From: WTGA01 sp965214055
GTDB lineage: Bacteria; Pseudomonadota; Gammaproteobacteria; Arenicellales; Poriferihabitantaceae
DNA: 64,000 nt
Reading direction: 5' to 3'
Assembly: GCA_965214055.1 (NCBI GenBank)
Contig: OZ243931.1
Location: 744,001-808,000 of the forward strand
The stretch's first letter is position 1; every line of letters begins with the position of its first letter. The notes beneath the pieces were generated by a model. The model worked only from the letters and a program-made list of their open reading frames with translations, was not told the DNA's origin and ran no database searches. The translations under genes and the position numbers were made by a program. Positions 52,819 to 61,179 of this stretch are shown in pieces.

Positions 52819-54090
52819 TTAAGTTGCGATGTGCGACCAGGCGCGGTAGGCCCGCACATGCATGACGGGGTCATGGACACGGAGGATGTCCACACCCTGT
52901 TGACACAGGGAAAGTGAAACCCCCAGGGTTTCCAGGTCACGGTCGGAAAACGTGGAAGTGGAAAAAGAATTCATGAACGACTTCCGTGAATGTCCGATCA
53001 ACAACCTCAATCCTCGGCTCCTCAGCACCTGACAATGCTGAAGCAATTCCATGGACTGCAGCGCGGTTTTGCCGAACCCGATACCGGGGTCAACAATAAT
53101 CCGGTTCAGGTCCAGCCCCAAAGACAGCCACCCCTCAATTTTCCTGTCCAGCCAGTCGGTCATCTGCATCACCGCTCCCCGGTCAACAGGAAGCAGTTTT
53201 CGGGGGTCTGCGGGGACCGAGACACTGTGCATCGCCACCACATCGCATTTCACATTCCTGACCACGCTGATGATCTCCCGGCTGGTCAATCCGCTTACAT
53301 CATTCACCATACTCACGCCATACCGGAATGATTTTTCAATGGTATCGGCATGACGGCTGTCAAGGGAAATCAGGGGTCGAACCGGGTGGTTCCCGAGTTG
53401 CTCCTGTACACGCTCCAGTACAGGCTGAAGACGACCCCATTCTTCCCGTGAATCGATTTGCGAGGCCCGGGGCCGGGTGGACTCGGCGCCAATGTCCAGA
53501 ATCTGCACATTTTCACTGACCAGGGATTCCAGGTGCTGCTCCAGTACCCTGGGGTCCGTCCACTCCCCGCCGCCGGAAAAAGAATCCGGGGTGATGTTCA
53601 GCACCCCCATCCACAAGGGGACCGGAGCCAGGTTCTCGCTGAGTTGAAAGACGGTTTTTTGCTGACCGGGAATGATCAGGTCCGGCTGCAGATGCAGTAA
53701 CGGCGTCAGGACAAATGGGCGCTCCAGTATCCCGGCATGGGGAATCACCAGGTCTTCCGTATGGACGGTCTGGTCATGCCAGAGCAGGATATCGATATCC
53801 ATGATCCGGGGGGACCATCGTTCCCCGGACCGGCGCCCCATGTCCGTTTCAATGGATTTCACCCGGTTCAGCCCTTCAGCAGGCGTCCAGCCTGCCTCCC
53901 CGGAAACGACACAGTTCAGGTAGGGTTTATTCCACTCCGGGTCCGCCCCGTCCGGCAGCAACGCGGGGGTTTCCACGACCGGGGAAATCCGGGCAATCCT
54001 GAACCCTTCGGATTCCAGTCGGTGGATGGCGTTGCCCAGATTGGTTTTTCGGTCCCCTTCGTTGGATCCAAGACCAAGATACAGGGTCAT
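52819..54090 (-). CDS. folKP: Bifunctional folate enzyme: HPPK (FolK) fused to dihydropteroate synthase (FolP)
   Basis: A 423-residue fusion of two consecutive folate-pathway enzymes. Residues 1-140 form 6-hydroxymethyl-dihydropterin pyrophosphokinase (GLGSNEGDR; RIMDIDILLW, the HPPK signature; IPHAGILERPFVLTPL). Residues from about 157 form dihydropteroate synthase (GVLNITPDSFSGGG, ILDIGAESTRPRA, VNDVSGLTSRE, DPGIGFGKT, LIGHSRKSF). Substrate would pass from pyrophosphokinase to synthase in the same chain. It overlaps the upstream argE gene by 4 nt, so the two are translationally coupled. Confidence 0.94.
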   Translation of the reverse strand: MTLYLGLGSNEGDRKTNLGNAIHRLESEGFRIARISPVVETPALLPDGADPEWNKPYLNCVVSGEAGWTPAEGLNRVKSIETDMGRRSGERWSPRIMDIDILLWHDQTVHTEDLVIPHAGILERPFVLTPLLHLQPDLIIPGQQKTVFQLSENLAPVPLWMGVLNITPDSFSGGGEWTDPRVLEQHLESLVSENVQILDIGAESTRPRASQIDSREEWGRLQPVLERVQEQLGNHPVRPLISLDSRHADTIEKSFRYGVSMVNDVSGLTSREIISVVRNVKCDVVAMHSVSVPADPRKLLPVDRGAVMQMTDWLDRKIEGWLSLGLDLNRIIVDPGIGFGKTALQSMELLQHCQVLRSRGLRLLIGHSRKSFMNSFSTSTFSDRDLETLGVSLSLCQQGVDILRVHDPVMHVRAYRAWSHIAT

Positions 54091-55256
54091 TCGGGCAATC
54101 TGTGCAGGGATTCAATGAGGGTGGAAAGGAACCGGTCACATTGATCGAGCTGGTCCAGATCAATGAACTCGTCCGGTTTGTGGGCCTGCTCGATATTCCC
54201 CGGTCCACAGATGATGGTGGGAATGCCGGCAGACTGGAAATGCCCCCCCTCTGTACCATAACTGACTTTGCCGGGTGCGGCAGGGATGCCAAGCAGGCCG
54301 GTAACCTCGGCAATCAGTTTTTCATCTTTCGGGGTATCCATTCCCGGATATTCTGCGATCGACTGCCAGTCAATGTCCGTTTCCCCGGATATCCGGTGCA
54401 TATCCGGCAGCAGGGACTTCCCGAAATCCTCCACTTCCCGGAACAGCGGCCCTGTCGGCTGTTCCGGCAGATTTCGGATCTCAAACTCGAATTCACAGTA
54501 GCTGGGGATGATGTTGTTCACCGTTCCCCCCCTGATCACACCGGAATGCAGGGTGGTATAGGGAGGGTTGAACCCGGAATCAAACGGGCCTTCTGCCTGG
54601 ATCCGTTTTTGAATGTTGTCGATATTGGCAATGATCTTTGCCGCAACGGTAATCGCATTCACGCCCTGGTCAACCAGGGAGGAGTGGGCGGACCTGCCAT
54701 GAATGCAGCACCGCTTGAACAGCATTCCCTTGTGTGCACGAATCACCCCCATGCTCGTCGGTTCACCAATGATGCAGGCCCGGGGCTGTACCGGTTTCTT
54801 CTTCAGTTCTTCCAGCAGACCCGTGACCCCAAGGCAACCGACTTCTTCATCGTAGGAAAATGCAAAGTGGACGGGTGTGGCCAGGTCCGCTTCCAGGATA
54901 TCGCCGATTTTGGTGAGGCAGGCGGCCAGGTATCCTTTCATGTCGCAGGTCCCCCGGCCAAACATCTTCTCCCCCCGTATTTCGGGCTGGAAAGGATCCA
55001 GCGACCAATCCTGTCCATCCACCGGCACGACATCGGTATGACCGGACAGTACGATACCCGGCCCGGACCCCCCGCCCAGTGTCGCAAACAGGTTCGCCTT
55101 TTTGCGGTTCCGGTCAAAGGTCAATTCCACATCAATCCCGAATGGTTTCAGTGCCTCTCTGACATAATCAATCAGTTCCAGGTTGGAATGCCGGCTGGTG
55201 GTATCGAATGCGATAAGCTGAGACAATACCTCTGCTGTGGATTGCTGGTTGATCAT
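54087..55256 (-). CDS. argE: Acetylornithine deacetylase (ArgE)
   Basis: A 389-residue M20 metallopeptidase-fold deacetylase that removes the acetyl group in arginine biosynthesis. Metal-binding and catalytic segments are in order: LSGHTDVVPVDGQDW, FGRGTCDMKGYLAA, SYDEEVGCLG, and IIGEPTSM. The C-terminal GTEGGHFQSAGIPTIICGPG block carries the last ligand histidine. The ArgE subgroup is the best match; succinyl-diaminopimelate desuccinylase is a close relative. It is divergent from the MOSC gene across 39 nt and coupled downstream to folKP. Confidence 0.9.
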   Translation of the reverse strand: MINQQSTAEVLSQLIAFDTTSRHSNLELIDYVREALKPFGIDVELTFDRNRKKANLFATLGGGSGPGIVLSGHTDVVPVDGQDWSLDPFQPEIRGEKMFGRGTCDMKGYLAACLTKIGDILEADLATPVHFAFSYDEEVGCLGVTGLLEELKKKPVQPRACIIGEPTSMGVIRAHKGMLFKRCCIHGRSAHSSLVDQGVNAITVAAKIIANIDNIQKRIQAEGPFDSGFNPPYTTLHSGVIRGGTVNNIIPSYCEFEFEIRNLPEQPTGPLFREVEDFGKSLLPDMHRISGETDIDWQSIAEYPGMDTPKDEKLIAEVTGLLGIPAAPGKVSYGTEGGHFQSAGIPTIICGPGNIEQAHKPDEFIDLDQLDQCDRFLSTLIESLHRLPE

Positions 55257-55295
55257 GGAACTTGAAATTATCGGTGTTTTTCTCAGAATTCTATC

Positions 55296-56102
55296 ATGGA
55301 TACAAAAATGAATATTTCGGAAATTTATGTCTATCCCGTAAAATCCCTGAAGGGCGTTTCCCTGGAATCGACATCACTGACCGCTGCCGGACTGGACGGT
55401 GATCGCCACTGGATGGTGGTTCGTCCCGACGGTGGTTTTCTGACCCAGCGTGAATGCCCACAGATGGCCCTGGTGGAAACCGCCATGGATCACGGCAAGC
55501 TGGTTCTGGACACCTTTGGCATGGAATCGCACACGGTGGAGCCCGTATCCGACCCCAGCCACCGGATATCCACGGACGTATGGGGATATCCGGTCAGTGC
55601 CCCTGTGCATCCGGCCACCAACGAATGGCTCAGCCAGGCACTCGGTGTGGACTGCCATCTGGTCTCTTTTCCCGGGGACCAGCCCCGGCAGTGCGACCCG
55701 GAAAATTCCCGAAAAGGCGACCACGTCAAGTTTGCCGATGCCTTCCCGGTGCTGGTCATCTCCCAGGCATCGCTGGATTTCCTGAACTCCAAATTAAGCG
55801 CCCCCGTGGGGATAAACCGCTTCCGGCCCAATCTTGTGGTAACGGGATGTGCGGCACATGAGGAGGATGGCTGGGAGTCGGTTCAGGTGAATGGCCTGGG
55901 GCTGAGAAACGGGACCCCCTGTGGACGTTGTTCGGTTCCCACCGTAGACCCGGATGCGGGAGTACTGGCGGGCCCGGAACCCATCCATACCCTGTCATCC
56001 TATCGACAGCGGAACGGTGAAATCTATTTTGGCATGACCTTCATTCCGGATACCGAAGGCCGGATATCGGTGGGGGATTCCGTCTCGTTGCCGACCCTCT
56101 GA
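55296..56102 (+). CDS. MOSC domain protein
   Basis: A 268-residue protein with an N-terminal MOSC_N beta-barrel (EIYVYPVKSLKGVSLES) and a C-terminal MOSC domain, with conserved cysteine in NGTPCGRCSVPTVDPDAG. Members relate to molybdenum cofactor sulfurases and to mARC-type reductases, which detoxify N-hydroxylated compounds using molybdopterin. It is probably a cytosolic Mo-enzyme or a sulfur carrier. Start at ATG 55296; an alternative ATG is four codons in. Genes for cofactor synthesis are not nearby. Confidence 0.87.
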   Translation: MDTKMNISEIYVYPVKSLKGVSLESTSLTAAGLDGDRHWMVVRPDGGFLTQRECPQMALVETAMDHGKLVLDTFGMESHTVEPVSDPSHRISTDVWGYPVSAPVHPATNEWLSQALGVDCHLVSFPGDQPRQCDPENSRKGDHVKFADAFPVLVISQASLDFLNSKLSAPVGINRFRPNLVVTGCAAHEEDGWESVQVNGLGLRNGTPCGRCSVPTVDPDAGVLAGPEPIHTLSSYRQRNGEIYFGMTFIPDTEGRISVGDSVSLPTL

Positions 56103-56153
56103 TTCATCCTGCAGCCACCCACCGGCATTGCACATGATCCGGGAGTACCGGGA

Positions 56154-56396
56154 TCAGGCGACCAAACAAACGCGGAACCTTTCGCCTTCTTCAATCAGGT
56201 CTGGACTGGTTTGATTGTGTTCGTTCATGCTGCGGACGATTTTGTGGGGCACCCCCATCCTTACGTGCTCCCGGTCGCCGTACTCCCCCATCACATCCTT
56301 GAGAAACGGGTTTCGCGTTGCCTTCGCTCCCGCTCGCATTCGTTCCGGCGTCATTCTATCCGGGAGCTTCCCTGGAGAAGGTAAAACAGCCTGTCC
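56154..56396 (-). pseudogene. C-terminal remnant of an AlbA_2/HATPase_c_4 (RecG-like) protein, second copy
   Basis: The minus-strand frame reads PSPGKLPDRMTPERMRAGA, then RNPFLKDVMGEY, VRMGVPHKIVRSMNEHN and LIEEGERFRVCL. That is the C-terminal HATPase_c_4 end of the same family as the remnant at 46542-46706. No N-terminal domain is present, so this is a fragment of about 80 residues. It is about 130 nt from a truncated toxin gene. Confidence 0.72.
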
Positions 56397-56446
56397 GTAA
56401 TGGCATGAATCAAACTGCTCCGGTCATGTCAGCACTGTTCACTGGA

Positions 56447-56474
56447 AGAATTGTCCAACGGAAAATGAGCCTGA
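56447..56474 (+). repeat. Copy 2 of the 28-bp dispersed repeat
   Basis: AGAATTGTCCAA...AAAATGAGCCTGA, 25 of 28 identical to copy 1 at 22177-22204 (minus strand). It runs into a 9-bp hairpin (AGCCTGATA and TATCAGGCT at 56468-56476 and 56490-56498). Confidence 0.5.
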
Positions 56475-56524
56475 TATCGGAAAGTTCCTTATCAGGCTGT
56501 TGTCATCCTAACCGGCCAGCACAG

Positions 56525-56623
56525 TCATTGCACCGCAACATGGTTCTTTCTGTGACAGTGTTGTCCTTTCGCTTCACGTCGGCAATCACGTTTGAATTGA
56601 CGAGTACGCTCAATCGTCCGCAT
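56525..56623 (-). pseudogene. Truncated YafQ-like toxin
   Basis: On the minus strand a frame begins with ATG at 56623, 14 nt inside the end of the antitoxin gene, as expected for an operon. It encodes MRTIERTRQFKRDCRREAKG and ends at a stop after 32 codons. The first 20 residues match YafQ/RelE-type toxins (R-I-E-R-T-x-Q-F-K-R-D-x-K-R-E-A-K-G). The remaining residues and the catalytic C-terminal half are gone, so no active toxin can be made. Confidence 0.75.
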
Positions 56624-56876
56624 GCAGGTCATCCAGAAGACCCTGCACGGTCGCAAAACGGGGCAATTTTTCCCGACGTGCCTCTCTCATCGCTGCGATG
56701 GTGGTTTCATTCGGGATCAACGGTTCAAAGGGTAACGCCTTCTCCCGGGCGATGCGAGTGATCAACAGACGCACCGCATCCGACAACGTAAGCCCCATTG
56801 CAGCCAAGACAGCAGCCGCCTCTTCCTTGGTTTCGCCATCGATACGAGCCTGTACCAGTTTAACCCTAGTTGGCAC
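56610..56876 (-). CDS. RelB/DinJ-family antitoxin
   Basis: An 88-residue protein with a ribbon-helix-helix DNA-binding N-terminus (VKLVQARIDGETKEEAAAVL, LSDAVRLLITRIAREKALPF) and an acidic, flexible C-terminus (LLDDLHADD) that normally wraps the toxin. The start is GTG at 56876 (V-P-T-R-V-K-L). It is intact although its partner toxin downstream is truncated, so it may persist as a free repressor. The first 19 nt of its coding region recur in inverted orientation on the far side of the adjacent IS element. Confidence 0.82.
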   Translation of the reverse strand: MPTRVKLVQARIDGETKEEAAAVLAAMGLTLSDAVRLLITRIAREKALPFEPLIPNETTIAAMREARREKLPRFATVQGLLDDLHADD

Positions 56877-56969
56877 TTTTCCCCCCGGATCGGCCTGTTT
56901 CTGTTTGATTTTCGCCTTTCCTGATTATTTTTTTGTTTTTTATTAACGATTTATAAATTATGATTCCGT

Positions 56970-59042
56970 TTGTGGGGCCACGCACAAGGATATATTTATT
57001 GCAGCAATCCCCCGCTTCATGTATCCTCTGGAATTGTCCGCCCACAAATCCAAACCAATGCGTTTCAGACGAACCAAAGCCCACACCGATGCCAACGGAC
57101 AACCCCGGTACGGTGTCCGACTGGTCAAGAGCCAGCGTGTCGATGGCAAGGTCAAACAGATCACTTTGCTGAACCTCGGAACCAAATGGGACGTGCCCCA
57201 GACCCTGTGGGGTTCTATCGCCCAGAGGGTGGAAGAACTCATCGCTGGTCAGGATGCCCTGGTGCCCTGTGAAGCGGATGTCGAACAGGCCGCCGAGAAA
57301 GTGGTGAAACTGTTGCGCTCCCGGGGCATCCAGACCGCTACCCCCGGTCCCTCCGTGGCTACGGTGGACCTCAATACCATGGAACATCGTGACCCGCGAT
57401 TCGTTGGCGGAGAACGGTTGTGCCTCCACGCATGGGAAGAACTCCAACTGGGAGAGTGTCTGCAGAACCTGGGCTTTACTGCCCGGGATATCCGGATTTC
57501 CCTGGCATTATTGACCGCCAAGATGCTGCATCCCGGCAGTGAACGGGAGACCAGCCGATGGTTGAAAGACGACAGTGCCACCGCGGAAATCCTCGGTCTG
57601 GACCAGGATTCCCGGGCCCTGTCGCGTAAAACACTTTACCGGATCGGCGATAAGTTGTGGAAACATCAAGAAGCCCTGCAAAAGGGTCTGTTCGAGCGGG
57701 AACGCAAATTGCTGGATATTCCCAATACCATTGTGTTTTATGATTTGTCGAATACGTACTACACCGGAACACAGAAAAACCAGGATACACCGGACTGTGC
57801 GCAGAAGTCGCTGCTGCAGTTCGGTCGATCCAAGCAACGAAGGAATGACTGTCCCTTGATCACCCTGGGACTGATGCTGGATGAGTCTGGATTTCCCCGG
57901 GCCTGTGAGTTCCTGCCCGGCAATGTAACGGAAGTCGACACCCTGAAGGACGCCCTGGGTCGGTTCGAGGCCCAGGGGCACGGTACCGAAGGGGACAAGC
58001 CCACGGTGATCATGGATGCCGGGATCAGCGCCCAGGAGAATCTCGACTGGTTGACGGAACGGGGGTATCCCTGGCTTTGCGTGGCCAAGGGATGCAAGCC
58101 GTCCCAGGCCCCGGACGGGGGTCCGGAACTCACCATCACTACCCAGGCCAATCACACGGTCCGGATATGGAAACTGGATACCGATGCCGATGAAACCCGG
58201 CTGTATGTGATGAGTGAAGGCCGGCAGCAGACGGCCCGGTCCATCCGGGACCGGCAGGTGGAAAAGTTTGAGGAGGGACTCCAACGGTTGCACGACAACC
58301 TGTCCGTGCCCCGGCGCATGAAAAAATATGAACGGGTGGTGGAAGCGGTGGGTCGTCTCAAGGAACGTCATTCGGGGATTGCCCAGCACTATACGGTTCA
58401 GGTTCAACGGGGAGAAGGCACCCAGGCCAAGGCGGTGAAATTCACCCGCAAGGCCAGTTTTGATGAGACCGATGAGATGCTCGGAGCCTGTATCCTTCGG
58501 ACCAGCCACACCGACTGGGACCTGGAGACGGTTCTGCGGACCTACCATCGGCTGGTGGACATCGAAGCTGTGTTCCGGGAATTGAAGGGAGAGTTGGGAT
58601 TGCGTCCGATCTGGCATACCCGGGAAGACCGCATTCAGGCGCATCTTTTTCTTGCGGTGCTGGCCTATCATGCGGTACAGCTGATCCGTACCCGGCTGCG
58701 GGGAGCGGGGATATCGCTACGTTGGCAGAGTATTCGTCGGGTACTGCGCACCTGGATACGTGTTACCACCAAACTCCAGACCGTTCAGGGGAAGCAGATT
58801 GTCATCCGTCAGGACATCCATCCCAAGGTCGAACAGGTCGAGATCGTCAAGGCAGCCGGGGTCAAACCCGGTCTGCATCGGGTTCGCATGAGACAGCCTG
58901 TGTAGGCAATCCATGTAAGTATTCCGTCATCAAGGCGGGAATACGACTCCACAGAATTCAACAGAAATGTGGGGGGTAGTTCTCTTGCGTCCAAATTATA
59001 TTACCTATAATCAAGCACTTATAGAAGATCGTGGCCCCACAA
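56970..59042 (+). mobile_element. IS1634-family insertion sequence
   Basis: The element is bounded by 13-bp inverted repeats TTGTGGGGCCACG at 56970-56982 and its complement at 59030-59042. It encloses a full-length transposase gene. A direct target duplication is not obvious. The inner sequence next to the right repeat is AT-rich without a gene. The size of about 2.07 kb fits a single-transposase element with one long ORF. Confidence 0.75.
57058..58905 (+). CDS. Transposase, IS1634 family (DDE type)
   Basis: A 615-residue transposase beginning at ATG 57058 (MRFRRTKAHTDANG), with thirteen further codons open upstream. It carries family segments GVRLVKSQRVDGKVKQITLLNLG, ISLALLTAKMLHPGSERET, FYDLSNTYYTGT, VIMDAGISAQENL and the C-terminal RELKGELGLRPIWHTREDR with HLFLAVLAYHAVQ, the block containing the last catalytic acidic residue. 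The frame is uninterrupted, so the element may still be active. It cuts and pastes the element bounded by the 13-bp repeats. Confidence 0.92.
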   Translation: MRFRRTKAHTDANGQPRYGVRLVKSQRVDGKVKQITLLNLGTKWDVPQTLWGSIAQRVEELIAGQDALVPCEADVEQAAEKVVKLLRSRGIQTATPGPSVATVDLNTMEHRDPRFVGGERLCLHAWEELQLGECLQNLGFTARDIRISLALLTAKMLHPGSERETSRWLKDDSATAEILGLDQDSRALSRKTLYRIGDKLWKHQEALQKGLFERERKLLDIPNTIVFYDLSNTYYTGTQKNQDTPDCAQKSLLQFGRSKQRRNDCPLITLGLMLDESGFPRACEFLPGNVTEVDTLKDALGRFEAQGHGTEGDKPTVIMDAGISAQENLDWLTERGYPWLCVAKGCKPSQAPDGGPELTITTQANHTVRIWKLDTDADETRLYVMSEGRQQTARSIRDRQVEKFEEGLQRLHDNLSVPRRMKKYERVVEAVGRLKERHSGIAQHYTVQVQRGEGTQAKAVKFTRKASFDETDEMLGACILRTSHTDWDLETVLRTYHRLVDIEAVFRELKGELGLRPIWHTREDRIQAHLFLAVLAYHAVQLIRTRLRGAGISLRWQSIRRVLRTWIRVTTKLQTVQGKQIVIRQDIHPKVEQVEIVKAAGVKPGLHRVRMRQPV

Positions 59043-59059
59043 GTGCCAACTAGGGTTAA
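59041..59059 (+). repeat. 19-bp inverted copy of the antitoxin start
   Basis: AAGTGCCAACTAGGGTTAA is identical to the minus-strand antitoxin start region at 56860-56878 but points the other way. The copy diverges right after the 19 bp (GTTTATTTGCAC rather than CTGGTACAG), so it is a relic of another antitoxin gene or a rearrangement junction. Confidence 0.6.
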
Positions 59060-59423
59060 GTTTATTTGCACTCATCAATTGTTCTGCATTGGTGCATGAC
59101 AATGTAATACATTTCGGTAATACATTTCGTTTCGAACTGTCCATGCGTGTGCAATACCCTGTTGGTAGCAAATGAATTGTCCGCTTTTTCCCTTCATTCC
59201 ACGACCCCGCGGCGGCGGCTACGGTGGGCATAGTCTGCCATCAACCGGTTCTGAGCATCATACCGGGCCAACTCATGGTTTTCCAGGATGGTGCACGTAA
59301 ACTCTATACCGAAATTCTCGCCGTTCGGGAATCCGTTGAATCCATGGGCACCGGTCCTGTTCTCACCCGGTCTTCCCTGGTTTCACCGGACCCCCGGCGA
59401 GGCCAGGAACAGTGTGCACCCGG
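59043..59423. other. 381-bp gap right of the IS element
   Basis: It begins with a second copy of the antitoxin start sequence (AAGTGCCAACTAGGGTTAA at 59041-59059, inverted relative to 56860-56878). A minus-strand frame without a start codon runs from 59382 to 59194. Otherwise nothing is recognised. Confidence 0.4.
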
Positions 59424-60335
59424 TTATTGCGAAGCGACCTCTTCCAGCTTCTTCGCCCGGATCACCTGCCCATCCAGCCCGGCTTCCTTCGCCGAACTGC
59501 CATAGGCCACCGCCATCAGCTGGCTGTAATAGACCACGGGCATTTTGAAATTCTTCCGGTAGGTTTTGTTGATCTGGTCCTGGTACACCTCCACGTTCAT
59601 CTGGCAGACCGGACAGGGGGTCACAATCATATCGGCATCGTGATCGTACGCGGACTCGACAATGTCCTTGATCTGGGCCTGACTTTTTTCGGGCTCTGAA
59701 AATGCCAGGGCCCCGCCGCAACAGGTGACTTTCTGTTCATACTGCTCCGCGGGGTCCGCCCCCATGATTTCCACCATCTTGTCGAGATATTTCGGGTTCT
59801 CGAAGGATTCCCCGTCAATGCCGAAGGGCCGATTGGTCTGGCACCCCACATATCCGGCGATCTTCAGGCCATCCAGGGGCTTCTTCACCGGTGCGGCCAG
59901 CTCGTCATATCCCAGGTCCTCGATGAGGACCTCCACCATGTGCCGGACCCCCTTGGCCGTATTCTTGGTGATATCGACTTTAAGGCCGGCTTCGCTCAGG
60001 ATATTCTGGGTATCTGCCAGCAACTGTTCCGACTTCGACAGCCGCTCCACGGATTCCTTGGTTCCCAGCCAGCACGCGGCACAGGTGGCCACGATGTCCT
60101 GGCCTGTGTTGTGCTCCTGGGACAGGGCAATGTTGCGGGCATTCATGACATGGCGGGGCAGTTCCCCCCCTTCCCCGTAGCCGATGGAGGCCCCGCAACA
60201 GTTCCAGTCCGGAATTTCATTCAACTGGATGTCGAGGGTCTTGCACATCGTTTCCACGGAAACCATGTAATTGGAAGCGGATGCATTGCGCTCGGACGAG
60301 CACCCCGGGTAAAAGGAATATTCTTTTCTGGCCAT
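59424..60335 (-). CDS. hdrB: Heterodisulfide reductase subunit B-like (HdrB)
   Basis: A 303-residue protein with two CCG domains. The first has Cys46-Cys47-Gly in WNCCGASIGYGEGGE with supporting Cys12, Cys85 and Cys88; the second has Cys205-Cys206-Gly-Gly in VTCCGGALAF with Cys165, Cys241 and Cys244. HdrB carries a noncubane iron-sulfur cluster that reduces disulfides or related acceptors. It is the last gene of the leftward qmoA-qmoB-hdrC-hdrB cluster, in the place where qmoC stands in the classical operon. No membrane segments are present. Confidence 0.93.
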   Translation of the reverse strand: MARKEYSFYPGCSSERNASASNYMVSVETMCKTLDIQLNEIPDWNCCGASIGYGEGGELPRHVMNARNIALSQEHNTGQDIVATCAACWLGTKESVERLSKSEQLLADTQNILSEAGLKVDITKNTAKGVRHMVEVLIEDLGYDELAAPVKKPLDGLKIAGYVGCQTNRPFGIDGESFENPKYLDKMVEIMGADPAEQYEQKVTCCGGALAFSEPEKSQAQIKDIVESAYDHDADMIVTPCPVCQMNVEVYQDQINKTYRKNFKMPVVYYSQLMAVAYGSSAKEAGLDGQVIRAKKLEEVASQ

Positions 60336-60528
60336 AATGGTTATCCGTGAAAACCTGCTTTTGAAACCCGGTTGTCAGCACCCTGCAAGGCCAACTCACA
60401 GGGACCCTCCCACGGAAAAATCCCCGCAGGACCCGAATCCACCCCAGGGACGCCACAACAGACACCGAACCGGGAAACGGAACGGAACGGACCCCGTTTG
60501 AATTCAGGATTCATTGCGGCAGCCGTTT

Positions 60529-61179
60529 TCAATGGAACCCCTTGCGCTTGTCTTCGATTTCATACGCCCTCTTCAGCATCTGCTGCAGCTGTGATTTATT
60601 CCTGATCCCGCCTGAAGCAAACAGGCCGAAAGGATTCAGGCGCCGGGTCAGCAGCATTCCAAGACCAACCTTTCGCATGGCAAATGCCGTTTTCAACCCC
60701 TTCAAAAAACCATCCATGAAATAGAGCCTGATGGACAGCCTGGTCTCATTGACACGTCCAGTGGTGCTGATATTGTCCCAGAAGATCTTTGCGAATCGCC
60801 GGGTGGGATTCATTTTCGGTGCCAGGCCCAGTCGATTCGCATAATTCGCCAGGCCATGCATGATATGGGTAATGGGCAGCCCCCGGGGGCAACGAACAAT
60901 GCAGTTGTAACAGGAGGTGCACATCCACATGGACTCACTGCGCAGCACTTCCTCGCGCTGTCCCGCCCGGATCATCATGAACAGTTCCTGGGGGGGGTGC
61001 TCCCAGGCGTTCCCAAGGGGGCAGGACCCCGAGCAGACCCCACACTGCATGCACATTTTCACCCAGTCCCCCTCTTCGACATTGGCTTCCACTTCACGCA
61101 GGAAATTATTGCGGTATTTGTCCACCATGGCCTGGTTCGCGGACAAGGGGGGGGAGGCGGTCTGGTTCATGGCATCCAC
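60529..61179 (-). CDS. hdrC: Heterodisulfide reductase subunit C-like ferredoxin (HdrC)
   Basis: A 216-residue two-cluster ferredoxin. The [4Fe-4S] motifs are CMQCGVCSGSCP (Cys43, 46, 49, 53) and CTSCYNCIVRCP (Cys87, 90, 93, 97). It lacks the HdrE/cytochrome b part found in QmoC and so is soluble. It should relay electrons between QmoAB and HdrB. The GTG start shares one base with the qmoB stop (TAGTG), so the two are translationally coupled; ATG 61170 is an alternative start. The partner hdrB follows after 193 nt. Confidence 0.93.
   Translation of the reverse strand: MDAMNQTASPPLSANQAMVDKYRNNFLREVEANVEEGDWVKMCMQCGVCSGSCPLGNAWEHPPQELFMMIRAGQREEVLRSESMWMCTSCYNCIVRCPRGLPITHIMHGLANYANRLGLAPKMNPTRRFAKIFWDNISTTGRVNETRLSIRLYFMDGFLKGLKTAFAMRKVGLGMLLTRRLNPFGLFASGGIRNKSQLQQMLKRAYEIEDKRKGFH

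Noticed and set aside
54102..55265. 387-residue frame opposite argE
   Set aside because: Antisense shadow of a strongly supported enzyme.
57508..58671. 387-residue frame opposite the transposase
   Set aside because: Antisense shadow; the transposase frame has the family motifs.
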